64,000 nucleotides of DNA, taken from positions 62,001 to 126,000 of the forward strand of contig NZ_RRYT01000005.1 of the NCBI RefSeq assembly GCF_006363815.1, in the 5' to 3' direction. Origin of the DNA: Thermomonospora catenispora. Its GTDB lineage: Bacteria > Actinomycetota > Actinomycetes > Streptosporangiales > Streptosporangiaceae. A program made the translations under genes and the position numbers. Each line of letters opens with the position of its first letter. Position 1 is the first letter of the stretch. Below, piece after piece: positions 47,415-54,750 of this stretch. The notes below the pieces were generated by a model. It had not been told where the DNA came from. It worked only from the letters and a program-made list of their open reading frames with translations, and did no database searches.

Positions 47415-47876
47415 TCAATCCGTCGCACGGCACAGGGCCAGGCAGACCGTGACATGCAGATGGACCAGCGCCATCGCCGGAGCTATCGGCGCATCCGCCG
47501 GAGGCGGTGACCACGCGGCACCCGGAGGGGTACGCATGACCTCGGCCATCCATTCCCGCAGCCCGCGATCGGAGCAAAAACCGGTGTGCTCGGCGGCGAT
47601 GTCGTCCGGGGACCGACCGGTCAGCCGCGCCAGCCCCCCCACCCCGCCTTGCACCGTGGCCGCCAGCATCCCCAAAAACCGCAACTGACCGTGCCGACGA
47701 GACAGCTTGACGGCCAGCCGTTCCACCTCCAGGAACGCCTGTTCGCTGACCCGGCCCTCCTCGGAGTCGCCGTAGGCCAGGCGCAACCCCGCATCCAGCA
47801 GCCGACGAACATCACGCGCCGCACTGGCCCGCCCCACCACCTCACCCCGTTCCCATGCTGCCGTGCCCTCTAGCAC
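47415..47876 (-). CDS. AICE cargo protein, 153 aa
   Basis: Unrecognised, mostly helical protein. GTG 47876 is chosen because it overlaps the upstream stop by 7 bp; the frame is open upstream but out of register with the upstream gene. Notable segments are VRRLLDAGLRLAYGDSEEGRV, FLEVERLAVKLSRRHGQLRFLGM and, at the C-terminus, MALVHLHVTVCLALCRATD. No membrane helix or signal peptide. It is the last gene of the leftward five-gene cargo operon. Confidence 0.65.
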   Translation of the reverse strand: MLEGTAAWERGEVVGRASAARDVRRLLDAGLRLAYGDSEEGRVSEQAFLEVERLAVKLSRRHGQLRFLGMLAATVQGGVGGLARLTGRSPDDIAAEHTGFCSDRGLREWMAEVMRTPPGAAWSPPPADAPIAPAMALVHLHVTVCLALCRATD

Positions 47877-48160
47877 CGGTGGTGCTGGGAGCCGTACACC
47901 GGCCAGAACCCCACCGCGCCCCGGATCTGCATCCGCAGGTCGTCGGGTTCGGGTGATTCGAGCAAGCGCCAGCCGCCGGGGCCGGGCACCATCGCCCGCC
48001 ACAGACCGGAGGTCAGCCCATACCAGATCGTGACGGTGGGGAACTCCCCGCCGAACTCCCGCCGCGCCAGCCGCCACACCGCCTCCAACCGGTCGGCGCG
48101 CACGTTCGGCACCCACCGGCCCGTCTCATCCGTCGCCGTCGCCGTCGCCGCCCTGCTCAT
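47870..48160 (-). CDS. AICE cargo protein, 96 aa
   Basis: Unrecognised small protein. The core VWRLARREFGGEFPTVTIWYGLTSGLWRAMV is a compact alpha/beta segment seen, as far as I recall, in similar small genes of actinomycete accessory regions. It starts at ATG 48160 with an ATGA overlap to the gene upstream and overlaps the downstream start, so it is translationally coupled in the operon. Confidence 0.7.
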   Translation of the reverse strand: MSRAATATATDETGRWVPNVRADRLEAVWRLARREFGGEFPTVTIWYGLTSGLWRAMVPGPGGWRLLESPEPDDLRMQIRGAVGFWPVYGSQHHRC

Positions 48161-48435
48161 ACCGGCCCCCTCCCGGGGTCGCGGACGATCACGCGCGCCA
48201 CGCCCTCGGGGTCATCGGCCGGGCCGATGGTCCGCCCGTCGCTCCAGGCGAACCACCATTCGCCCTCTTCCAGGACACAGCCGATGTCCTCCGCCGGCCG
48301 GGCCGGATGCGGATAGGTGACCCGCAGCACCACCGGACCATCCCAGGCCCGCACCAGCGCAGCGCCGAACCCGCCGCCGAGCTGTTCCAGGCAGCGGCAC
48401 AGGGCCTCCAGGTGGACCACACGAGGGTCAGACAT
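48157..48435 (-). CDS. AICE cargo protein with PADD motif, copy 2
   Basis: 92 residues from ATG 48435 (GAGGT upstream). It belongs with the upstream gene to one family: helix, then beta strands with VVLRVTYPHPAR, EEGEWWFAWSDGRTIGPADDPEGVARVIV. The W-F-x-W/S...I-x-PADD pattern followed by a helix recurs in small genes beside XRE regulators in actinomycetes (recollection, not verified). Function unknown. The stop overlaps the next gene (ATGA). Confidence 0.7.
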   Translation of the reverse strand: MSDPRVVHLEALCRCLEQLGGGFGAALVRAWDGPVVLRVTYPHPARPAEDIGCVLEEGEWWFAWSDGRTIGPADDPEGVARVIVRDPGRGPV

Positions 48436-48505
48436 GGGGACCTCAGTACCCGCCACCACATGCAGGTCAATGCCGTGCAGCGCCGCGCAGCGGGAGTATC
48501 CGCCG

Positions 48506-48817
48506 CTACGCCCCGGCATCGGGCACCGCCAGGCCCTTGACCGCCACCACCGCCTCATGCAGATGCGCGTCATCGGCCGGAGCGATCATCACGCCGTTCG
48601 CCGACCGGAACCACAGCTCACCGCCGCACTCGTCCCGGACCTGACAGCGCACCTGCACCAGCACCCCCGGCCCGCCGGCGACCACCAGCAGCGGATCGGA
48701 CTCCGCCAGCTCCGCCGCGAACCCATGCGCCCGCAACGCCTGCGCCAACGCCCACAACCGCAACCGCTGCAAGTCCCGCTCCCGAGGGGCATCCATCGCC
48801 CGCCCCGCACCACGCAT
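48506..48817 (-). CDS. AICE cargo protein with PADD motif, copy 1
   Basis: 103 residues from ATG 48817, supported by the excellent AGGAGGTGA ribosome site 7 bp upstream. LRAHGFAAELAESDPLLVVAGG and GELWFRSANGVMIAPADDAHLHEAVVAV match the layout of the downstream gene (copy 2), so the two are paralogues. No catalytic motif visible. It is the second gene of the cargo operon. Confidence 0.72.
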   Translation of the reverse strand: MRGAGRAMDAPRERDLQRLRLWALAQALRAHGFAAELAESDPLLVVAGGPGVLVQVRCQVRDECGGELWFRSANGVMIAPADDAHLHEAVVAVKGLAVPDAGA

Positions 48818-48925
48818 GAACCCATCACCTCCTGAACGACCCGCCAGCACGCCAAACGCGCACCTCGACCACCGATCAGTCATCCGATCTCGGTGACCAA
48901 GACAGTCGGCCACCCCGCAGACTCG

Positions 48926-49108
48926 TCACGCCGCCCGCGTCACCCGTGGAGGGCTGCACCGCAGACAAGGCGTCCGCGTCAGCCCAGGCCCCGACCGCTC
49001 ATCCCGCCGCCCGACCAACACCGCCCGGCGAGGATGGAGCCACTTCCATCCACGCCTACCGCAGGACGCGCACGGAGCGCTTTCACCCCCGCGATGCGCC
49101 TGACTCAT
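48926..49108 (-). CDS. Zinc-ribbon micro-protein of the AICE
   Basis: 60 residues from ATG 49108, with GGAGG 8 bp upstream, which sets it apart from chance frames. CASCGRRGWKWLHPRRAVLVGRR and, later, TRTPCLRCSPPR give two CxxC pairs around a basic, aromatic centre: a zinc-ribbon layout suited to nucleic-acid binding. First gene of the leftward cargo operon and divergent from the XRE regulator. Function unknown. Confidence 0.65.
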   Translation of the reverse strand: MSQAHRGGESAPCASCGRRGWKWLHPRRAVLVGRRDERSGPGLTRTPCLRCSPPRVTRAA

Positions 49109-49152
49109 GCACTTTCCTCCCGGAGCGTTCGACCCTGCTCAAAGCCGTCATC

Positions 49153-49193
49153 ACGCAAACCCATTGCGTTCTGACGTGTCGAGAAGCTAGAAC
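49153..49193 (+). promoter_or_regulatory. Candidate promoter and operator of the XRE gene
   Basis: TTGCGT (49164-49169) and TAGAAC (49188-49193) with 18-bp spacing form a plausible promoter. The inverted repeat ACGCAA ... TTGCGT (49153-49169) overlaps the -35, where the XRE protein could bind to regulate itself and the divergent cargo operon. The remaining part of the 145-bp gap shows nothing else. Confidence 0.45.
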
Positions 49194-49253
49194 CGCTGGT
49201 AGACCTCAACCCGGAAAGAAATTCCGGGATCCCCCGGAGGCTTCAGGCAGGCC

Positions 49254-50474
49254 ATGACCGATCAATGGGAGAGCCTGACTCCAGGCCAGCGTGTGGCCTG
49301 GCATCGAGTCCGGCGCGGCATGCCCCAAGAGGTGCTGGCCGGACTGGTCGGCCGGACCGTGGATTGGCTGAGCAAGATCGAAAACGACCGGGCACCCCTG
49401 GACCGCTTGTCCGTCATTCGCGCACTGGCCGACGCGCTGGGAGTCTCGGTCTTCGACCTGATCGGCGAGCCAACGCCGGACAAACCCACCCGTGAAGTGC
49501 CGGGCGTGTCGGCGGTTCGGACCGCTCTCACCGATCACCGGCAGCTCTCACCGCTGCTGCGGACCATCGAGGCAGACCACGAGGCCCCGCGACTCGACCA
49601 GCTACAACGCGATCTCGCTGAGGTCATGGAGGCGTACCAGGCATCCCGCTATGGCCTCATGCTCCGAAGGCTTCCCGAGCTGATCACTCAGGCACAGCTT
49701 GCCGCCCGCGAGTACATCGGCGACGAGCACCGTAGCGCCGAGCGCGTGGCAGCCCTGGCCAACCAGGCCGCTGCGATGATCCTTACCAAGCTGGGAGAGG
49801 CCGATCTCGCATGGATCGCCGCCCAGAAGGGTCTTGCCGCCGCCGAACGATCCGAAGACCCGGCCGTGATCGGCTCACTCTTCCGATCGGTGATCCACTC
49901 CCTGCACACCCAAGACCGGCACAGCGACTCTAAGGAGATGACCCGCAAGGCGGCCGACTACCTCCGCCGCGAACTCACCCCCTCCGCGCCGGAGATCGTC
50001 TCGATTTACGGAACGCTGCTGCTCCCTGGAGCAGTCGCCGCCGCGCGGGCCGGCGACCGCAGCACCGCCGCCGAGTACCTGGACGAGGCCGAGGAGATGG
50101 CGACGCTCATCGGCACGGACGCAAACCACCTCTGGACGGCATTCGGCCCCACCAACGTCAAGATCCACCGGGTCACGGCAGCGATGTCCCTCGGTGATGT
50201 ACAGATCGCCCTGGATCTCATCCCCCGCGTGGACACCAGAGGACTACCGGTTGAGCGACGCGTCCGCCACGCCCTCGAAGTGGTGAACGCCTATCTCGCC
50301 CGCAACATGACCGAGCAGGCGATCGAGAAGCTACTGACCGCCGAGCGCCGAGCCCCCGAGCAGGTGCACGACCACATCATGAGCCGTCAGCTCGTCCTAC
50401 GACTCCGCACCACCAGCGCGGGCAAGCGCAGTCGCAAGCTCGCAGAGCTAGCCCGCAGGATGAAGGTCATCTAG
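49254..50474 (+). CDS. XRE-family regulator with TPR-like domain
   Basis: 406 residues. The N-terminal helix-turn-helix (about 10-70) is GQRVAWHRVRRGMPQEVLAGLVGRTVDWLSKIE, followed by a long all-helical, TPR-like C-terminal region (about 130-400, including YLDEAEEMATLI and YLARNMTEQAIEKLL). This architecture is common in actinomycete regulators and resembles peptide-sensing RRNPP proteins, though no ligand can be deduced. GGAGG lies 12-13 bp upstream of the ATG. It is followed by the Nudix gene 16 bp later, so the two are probably co-transcribed. Confidence 0.88.
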   Translation: MTDQWESLTPGQRVAWHRVRRGMPQEVLAGLVGRTVDWLSKIENDRAPLDRLSVIRALADALGVSVFDLIGEPTPDKPTREVPGVSAVRTALTDHRQLSPLLRTIEADHEAPRLDQLQRDLAEVMEAYQASRYGLMLRRLPELITQAQLAAREYIGDEHRSAERVAALANQAAAMILTKLGEADLAWIAAQKGLAAAERSEDPAVIGSLFRSVIHSLHTQDRHSDSKEMTRKAADYLRRELTPSAPEIVSIYGTLLLPGAVAAARAGDRSTAAEYLDEAEEMATLIGTDANHLWTAFGPTNVKIHRVTAAMSLGDVQIALDLIPRVDTRGLPVERRVRHALEVVNAYLARNMTEQAIEKLLTAERRAPEQVHDHIMSRQLVLRLRTTSAGKRSRKLAELARRMKVI

Positions 50475-50490
50475 CCCATCTCCTAGAGTC

Positions 50491-50967
50491 GTGCAGGTGA
50501 CCCCAGATCCCACAGAGAGCTTCGCCCGTCCCCGTGTCGCAGCCGGCGTCCTGTTCTTCGACGAGCAAGACCGCGTTCTGCTGGTCGTGCCCTCCTACAA
50601 GGACTACCGCGACATCCCCGGCGGCTATCTCGAACACGGCGAGACCCCTACCGAAGCCGCCGCCCGAGAGGTGCGGGAGGAACTCGGGATCTCCCCGTCG
50701 ATCGGCCGTCTGCTGGTGATCGACTGGGCACCCAACCAGATCGAGGGCGACAAGCTGCTGTTCCTGTTCGACGGCGGCACGCTCACCGCCGAGTACCTCG
50801 ACAAGATCCAGCTCGACCCGGCCGAGATCACGCGATACGAGTTCCACGACGTCGCCCAGGTCCACGAACTGACCATCACCCGGCTCGCCCGCCGCATCGT
50901 GCAGGGCCAAGCCGCCCGCCAGGACGGCAGCACCCGATACCTGGAGCACGGCCAGCCACGCCACTGA
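50491..50967 (+). CDS. Nudix hydrolase, Pif-like
   Basis: 158 residues. The Nudix box is complete: GGYLEHGETPTEAAAREVREELGI (GX5EX7REUXEEXGU). Pif, the immunity factor of pSAM2 that blocks redundant transfer, is a Nudix-motif protein, so this may be the element's entry-exclusion factor; a metabolic nucleotide hydrolase is the alternative. GTG 50491 is used, GTG 50497 is possible. It is encoded just after the XRE regulator in the rightward part of the AICE. Confidence 0.85.
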   Translation: MQVTPDPTESFARPRVAAGVLFFDEQDRVLLVVPSYKDYRDIPGGYLEHGETPTEAAAREVREELGISPSIGRLLVIDWAPNQIEGDKLLFLFDGGTLTAEYLDKIQLDPAEITRYEFHDVAQVHELTITRLARRIVQGQAARQDGSTRYLEHGQPRH

Positions 50968-51162
50968 TCTTCCTTGCCGAATTAAGCCTTTTGGGATCAA
51001 GAGGCGGCGGCGCTCGCGCCGCCGCCCCGGCCGCCCGGCCCCGCCGTCCGGCGCGTGCGGCGTGGGCGCCGGTCACCGGCCGCCGGTCCGGCCGGCCGCG
51101 CATCGCGAACCCGTCGCCAGGTGCCCCGCTGTACCGGCGGTCACGGGGTACGCGCCGCCGCC

Positions 51163-51396
51163 TCAGCGTTCTTGGCGACGCCCACGACGGCTCGACCAGT
51201 TACGCACCGATGCCACGATCAAACCGACCCACGTCCCCGCAAAACCCCCCAGCAGGCCAGTGCCTATCGCACTGTCGGAAGCCTCATAACCGCTACTGGC
51301 CCCCCACAGCGCTCCCACCAGCCCGCCGACCACGAGGCCCACGAACGCAGCGAGCACAGCGCCCCTCCGACAGCCGACAACGCACCCAGCCTCCAC
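51163..51396 (-). CDS. Possible small two-helix membrane protein
   Basis: 77 residues if started at GTG 51396; no good ribosome site. Two hydrophobic stretches, GAVLAAFVGLVVGGLVGALWG and AIGTGLLGGFAGTWVGLIVASV, and a basic tail (SSRRGRRQER) make a plausible membrane hairpin. Spd transfer-spread proteins of pSAM2-like elements are small and hydrophobic, but sequence similarity is not visible. It could be a chance frame. Confidence 0.4.
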   Translation of the reverse strand: MEAGCVVGCRRGAVLAAFVGLVVGGLVGALWGASSGYEASDSAIGTGLLGGFAGTWVGLIVASVRNWSSRRGRRQER

Positions 51397-51492
51397 CAGG
51401 ACCCGGCAGACAGACAACGCCTCCGGCGGGGGCACTCCGGCTCCGGGAAGCCCAGCCCGCACGGGAACCGGTGATCTGTGGTGGCGGTGGAA

Positions 51493-51646
51493 GCCTGGTC
51501 TTCCCGCCCACCGCCGTCCCAGGCACAGCCGAGCAGACCAGGGCCAGGGCGCGAAGGTCGTTCGTCCAGTGGGGCGCTCCACCTTCACGCCCTGGCCCTG
51601 GCCCGCTCCCCGGAGGGTGGGACGACGGCAGACGGGAAGACCAGGC
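51493..51646. repeat. Large imperfect inverted repeat (fold-back)
   Basis: Two 66-nt arms (51493-51558 and 51581-51646) separated by 22 nt. Arm ends match best: GCCTGGTCTTCCCG pairs perfectly with CGGGAAGACCAGGC, and the inner 19 nt pair with one mismatch. The middle is about half matched. It is non-coding and unique in the window. Confidence 0.85.
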
Positions 51647-51764
51647 AGGCGGAACTGTGCTGTGCGCTCTCCGGTTCGGCTCCTACTCGGAGCAATAAGC
51701 CGGATCGCCCGCGTATCGCCGATGGGTCGGTGATGATGGCGTCTTGGCGAGGTGGAGGAGAGCT

Positions 51765-52262
51765 ATGGGGCAGTCGGTACCGCCATGGGAAGTTGACGGG
51801 TTGCCTGATGGGATCAGGGTCCGTGACCTCGACAACGCCCGGCGCTTCTACATGACCGGCCTGCTCACCTGGGGCCGACGGCTCGTTCCCGTCCATCCGG
51901 ACCGCTTTGGCGTCTACTTCAGGCTGAGCGGCACCCACTACGAGCACAACGAGGCGCGGCTAACGCAACTGGCCGCTCTTGACCCCATGTACCAGGATGA
52001 ACGCGGAGCCTACTACCCCGCGATCTTGCTACCAGACCCAACCTGGGATGCCAGAGTCCGTCCCGTGGCCGTGTGCTCGTACAGCGGTTACATAGGATCC
52101 GCCTGGCAGCCAGAGGCAACGGCACTCTGGCCGGAAGTGGTGGACGCCCGCGAGCGCGGCCAATACATGATCACTCGTCTACGGCTCATACGCGAGCCCG
52201 TTCCCGGTAGCTCAGTGGAGATCTCGCCCAGCGTGTGGTTGCCGGCCACCCAGAACAGGTGA
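51765..52262 (+). CDS. Hypothetical protein near attR
   Basis: 165 residues from ATG 51765, with GGAGGAGAG upstream. Unrecognised. The sequence is rich in aromatic residues (FYMTGLLTWGRRLVPVHPDRFG, GAYYPAILLPDPTWDARVRPVAV, CSYSGYIGSAWQPEATALWP) and looks like a globular alpha/beta protein without membrane segments. It is the last gene before attR. Its lower GC content than the chromosomal core suggests the same acquired origin as the element. Confidence 0.75.
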   Translation: MGQSVPPWEVDGLPDGIRVRDLDNARRFYMTGLLTWGRRLVPVHPDRFGVYFRLSGTHYEHNEARLTQLAALDPMYQDERGAYYPAILLPDPTWDARVRPVAVCSYSGYIGSAWQPEATALWPEVVDARERGQYMITRLRLIREPVPGSSVEISPSVWLPATQNR

Positions 52263-52401
52263 AGTCGCCCCGTTCATGGCCGTGCCCGTTGCGTGCCCGA
52301 TGGCAGGGGGAGTTGCGGGGACTCACGGTCACTTGCGAGGAAATGATCTAGGGACGCGCAGGTCAGAGAGTCGGCTGGTCAGGAGGCTTGATCGTTACGG
52401 C

Positions 52402-52469
52402 CTTTGCAAGCCGGGTGTCAGGGGGTCGACTCCCCTAGGCTCCACCCAGCCGAAAGCCCAGGTCAGAGC
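52402..52469 (+). repeat. attR: attR of the AICE (68-bp direct repeat)
   Basis: Copy of the tRNA-Ala 3' end and downstream 25 bp (40743-40810) with one difference: GGGGGTCGACT where the tRNA has GGGGTTCGACT. A further weakly similar segment (CCTGGGC..GATCGTT) follows on both sides, from the tRNA terminator. Confidence 0.92.
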
Positions 52470-52534
52470 AGCTCGCTCCGCCTGGGCTTCGATCGTTTGG
52501 GAGGGCTGTCACCGGCGCGCCCGTCAGGTGCCCG

Positions 52535-52700
52535 ATCGGGGGCGCCGAGACCGCCGACCGGCAGCGCCACACCGCCCAGCCCGAGCAGCAGCCCGGTGAA
52601 CGCCCGTTCGGCGGCGGCCTTGGCGGTGAGCGCGCCGGCGAGCCGGCGGCGATGGTCGTCCGCGGCATGCAGACGGGTCGTCGCCGCCCGGCCGCTGAAC
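52535..52700 (-). pseudogene. Fragment of an FtsX/MacB-type ABC permease
   Basis: Leftward translation gives AERAFTGLLLGLGGVALPVGGLG, which matches the penultimate membrane segment of FtsX-family permeases (normally followed by VANTM), preceded by family-like HAADDHRRRLAGALTAKAAA. The match ends abruptly at about 52540, and no start or domain-sized frame exists. It sits between attR and the CRISPR array and is probably chromosomal debris. Confidence 0.45.
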
Positions 52701-52821
52701 GGTGACCATCGGACCGGGCGCCACCCACAGCCGCCGGCCAGGGCCCTCACTGCCCGGTAGCCCTCCTTCCAGAGGGTGATCGACTCCTGCGTCGTTTTGG
52801 GGAAGCCTCGCAGCCGTTCTC

Positions 52822-53394
52822 GTTGTGCCGCCTCTGAGGGTGATGAGGACCTCCGTGCGCTGATCACCACAGCGGCCGACTGCAGCCGGGTCGCGATCCC
52901 TCCAGGGATGATGAGGAACCGAGCGGCTGAACCTGTGCGAGCGGATCAGCATGTTGCCTGCTCGCTTGCTCACGATCCCTCCAGGGATGATGAGCGCCTC
53001 AAATACAAGGCGCACGCTCGCTGAGGGTGAGCGTTGCGATCCCTCCAAGGGTGATGAGCGACTGCTTCGGGTGCTCCTGCACGATACCCAGGAGTACGCG
53101 TTGCGATCTCTCTGGGAGGATGAGCGCCTCTCGAGCAGGCTGCCCGGATCGTCTACAACGCGGTGTGATCCCACTCTAGAGGTGATGAGCGACCCGCTAC
53201 CAGGTCACCTGCGCCATCAGCCGCCACCTGCCGTTGCGACCCCTCCAGGGGTGATGAGCGACTGCTGCGCACCGCCCCGCCCCCGGCCGACCACACGGCG
53301 TTGCGATCCCTCCAGGGGTGATGAGCGACCTCCAGGCCGGCCCGGTCAGCGTCCGCCAGCAGCGGTTGCGATCCCTCCAGGGGTGATGAGCGAC
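52822..53394 (-). CRISPR. CRISPR array, nine repeats
   Basis: Repeats at 52822-52850, 52890-52919, 52969-52998, 53033-53062, 53100-53128, 53164-53193, 53233-53262, 53300-53329 and 53365-53394; consensus 30 nt, starting GTTGCGATCC and ending GGTGATGAGCGAC on the + strand. Spacers are 34-39 nt, one 49. The two rightmost copies are identical and the third differs at one base; those to the left diverge steadily, so the leader is on the right and transcription is leftward (repeat 3' end ATCGCAAC). No cas genes in the window. Confidence 0.93.
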
Positions 53395-53633
53395 CCCAGA
53401 GTAAAACCGCAGGCCAGGGCGACGGAAGCCCGCCGGATACGGGCTGGTTCTGCAACGGATCGCCGGTTGTGCAACCGCCCTGGTAGAACGCACGAATCCC
53501 GGACGGCAAGGGGTGAGGACGCCTCACGGGCACGGCGGCCCGGCGTTCCTCCTCCTGTCCCCCAGGCTGATCGAGCGCCCCTTGGAAGGCTGCACCGTCC
53601 CCCAGTCTTCCTGCGGCTCGGAGCGCTCGTCCG
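53395..53633 (-). promoter_or_regulatory. CRISPR leader, copy 2
   Basis: About 240 bp homologous to 25515-25736, directly adjoining the youngest repeat. Expected to hold the array promoter and adaptation signals. Between 53634 and 53932 I see no gene, only the 10-bp tandem repeat below. Confidence 0.75.
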
Positions 53634-53892
53634 CGTGGGCCCATCGTCTCGATTTTCGGCCGTCCAGGCGGACGACGGCCGCTCCAAGCCGGTCGCACCG
53701 AGGTCGCACCGGAGGGCACGGGCGAGGCCGCGCTGAGATCGCGCCGGGCATGAGCGAGGTCGTGCCGGCGTCTGAGCGAGGGCCGTGTCGGGAACGCGAG
53801 CGGGATCGTGAGCAGAGTCGTGAGAAACACAGGGGGCGTGTGGAGTCGGGAGATCGGCGGCGGGGTAGAGGCGACCACGGAGAGGTTCGGAC

Positions 53893-53922
53893 GCTCAGGG
53901 AAGCTCAGGGAAGCTCAGGGAA
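53893..53922 (+). repeat. Three tandem copies of a 10-bp unit
   Basis: GCTCAGGGAA repeated perfectly three times (53893-53902, 53903-53912, 53913-53922), ending at the ribosome site of the PPOX gene that starts at 53933. Confidence 0.9.
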
Positions 53923-53932
53923 GAGGTCATTG

Positions 53933-54397
53933 ATGGCGGACAACGGCCCGCACGTCCCTCCGGACCGGGGGCGGCAGCCGGTGACCCAGCATCTGGACGA
54001 GGCCGAGTGCCTGCGGCTGATCGCGCCGGGCGGCATCGGGCGGCTGGCGTTCACCGGCCGCTACGGGGTGACGGTGCTGCCGGTCAACTATGCGCTGCAC
54101 GAGGGCACCATCGTCTTCCGCACCTCGCACAGCAGCCCCACGGATGAGGATCTGCGCACCGGCATCAGCGGCGCCGAGTACAAGGTGGGCTTCGAGATCG
54201 ACCACATCGATCCCGACCGGAAGGAGGGCTGGAGCGTACTGGTCCAGGGGTCCGCGCACCATGTGGACTCCGAGGAGGAACGCGCCTCGGTGCGGCGGGC
54301 GGGCGTCGAGCCGTGGCCCGGCGGGGAGAAGGAGACGTTCATCCGGATCATCCCCACCCGCATCACCGGGCGCCGCATCACCCATACCGGCGCCTGA
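53933..54397 (+). CDS. Pyridoxamine 5'-phosphate oxidase family protein
   Basis: 154 residues from ATG 53933 with AAGAGG upstream. LIAPGGIGRLAFTGRYGVTVLPVNYALHEGTIVFRT is the split-barrel core of small flavin-binding proteins (NimA-like/PPOX). KVGFEIDHIDPDRKEGWSVLVQGSAHHVDS follows, and the C-terminus has FIRIIPTRITGRRI. Many actinomycete relatives bind FMN or F420 and lack a known substrate. It is monocistronic with three 10-bp repeats in its leader. Confidence 0.88.
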   Translation: MADNGPHVPPDRGRQPVTQHLDEAECLRLIAPGGIGRLAFTGRYGVTVLPVNYALHEGTIVFRTSHSSPTDEDLRTGISGAEYKVGFEIDHIDPDRKEGWSVLVQGSAHHVDSEEERASVRRAGVEPWPGGEKETFIRIIPTRITGRRITHTGA

Positions 54398-54750
54398 CGG
54401 CACCGCCGGGACGGCGTCGGTAGAGAGCACGGGGGACGCACCGGCCTGCCGCCATCGTGCCGTCGCGTCCGTCCGCCGAGATCATCGCTCCGCCCGGCGG
54501 CCGCTCGTCCTCGAGCCCTCGCGGCCGGGCCCGGCACGGCATCCGGGGCCGGCCCGGCGGGAGCGGCATCGCAAGGGGAGCGGCGCCATGGGGACGATCC
54601 CGCCGAGAGGGCACCGCGGGGACCCGCCGAACCGGCACCGTGGGGGTCGGCGCGGTTCGTCCGCCCGCCCGGAGCGTCCCGAGAGCGATGACGGCACGCT
54701 GAACGGAACGAACCTTTGCATCACCTGGCGTTCTCAATAAATTACGGTGC
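54398..54750. other. Spacer with sulfatase promoter
   Basis: About 350 bp. No gene. Its right end carries the promoter listed at 54716-54743; the rest is GC-rich with no clear repeat. Confidence 0.5.
54716..54743 (+). promoter_or_regulatory. Candidate promoter giving a leaderless sulfatase mRNA
   Basis: TTGCAT (54716-54721) and TAAATT (54738-54743) with 16-bp spacing, in the only AT-rich patch of the spacer. The transcription start would be about 54749-54751, coinciding with the GTG start codon at 54751, and there is no Shine-Dalgarno sequence. Confidence 0.5.

Larger units (their letters stand above)
50968..51764. other. Mostly non-coding AICE segment
   Basis: About 800 bp with one possible small membrane ORF (51163-51396) and a large imperfect inverted repeat (51493-51646). 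The rest is GC-rich without clear genes. In rolling-circle elements such regions hold replication or transfer origins. Confidence 0.5.
40743..52469. mobile_element. pSAM2-type integrative and conjugative element (AICE) in tRNA-Ala
   Basis: About 11.7 kb bounded by 68-bp att repeats. Contents in order: int, xis, RepSA-like rep, FtsK-like traB, two paralogous small genes, Pra-like activator, KorSA-like GntR repressor, a leftward cargo operon of five small genes, a divergent XRE regulator, a Nudix (Pif-like) gene, a small membrane ORF, a 154-nt fold-back, and a hypothetical gene next to attR. This set covers integration, replication, transfer, regulation and immunity, so the element looks functional. 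Confidence 0.93.

Noticed and set aside
47415-48116. Single 233-codon gene covering two AICE cargo genes
   Set aside because: Its first third overlaps a better-supported 96-codon gene in another frame; the real start is GTG 47876.
52375-52440. Second tRNA-Ala at attR
   Set aside because: Only the 3' half from the anticodon loop onward is present; it is the att repeat.
52951-53736. Open frames across the CRISPR array
   Set aside because: Repeats lengthen frames by chance; the translated text is periodic with the repeat.
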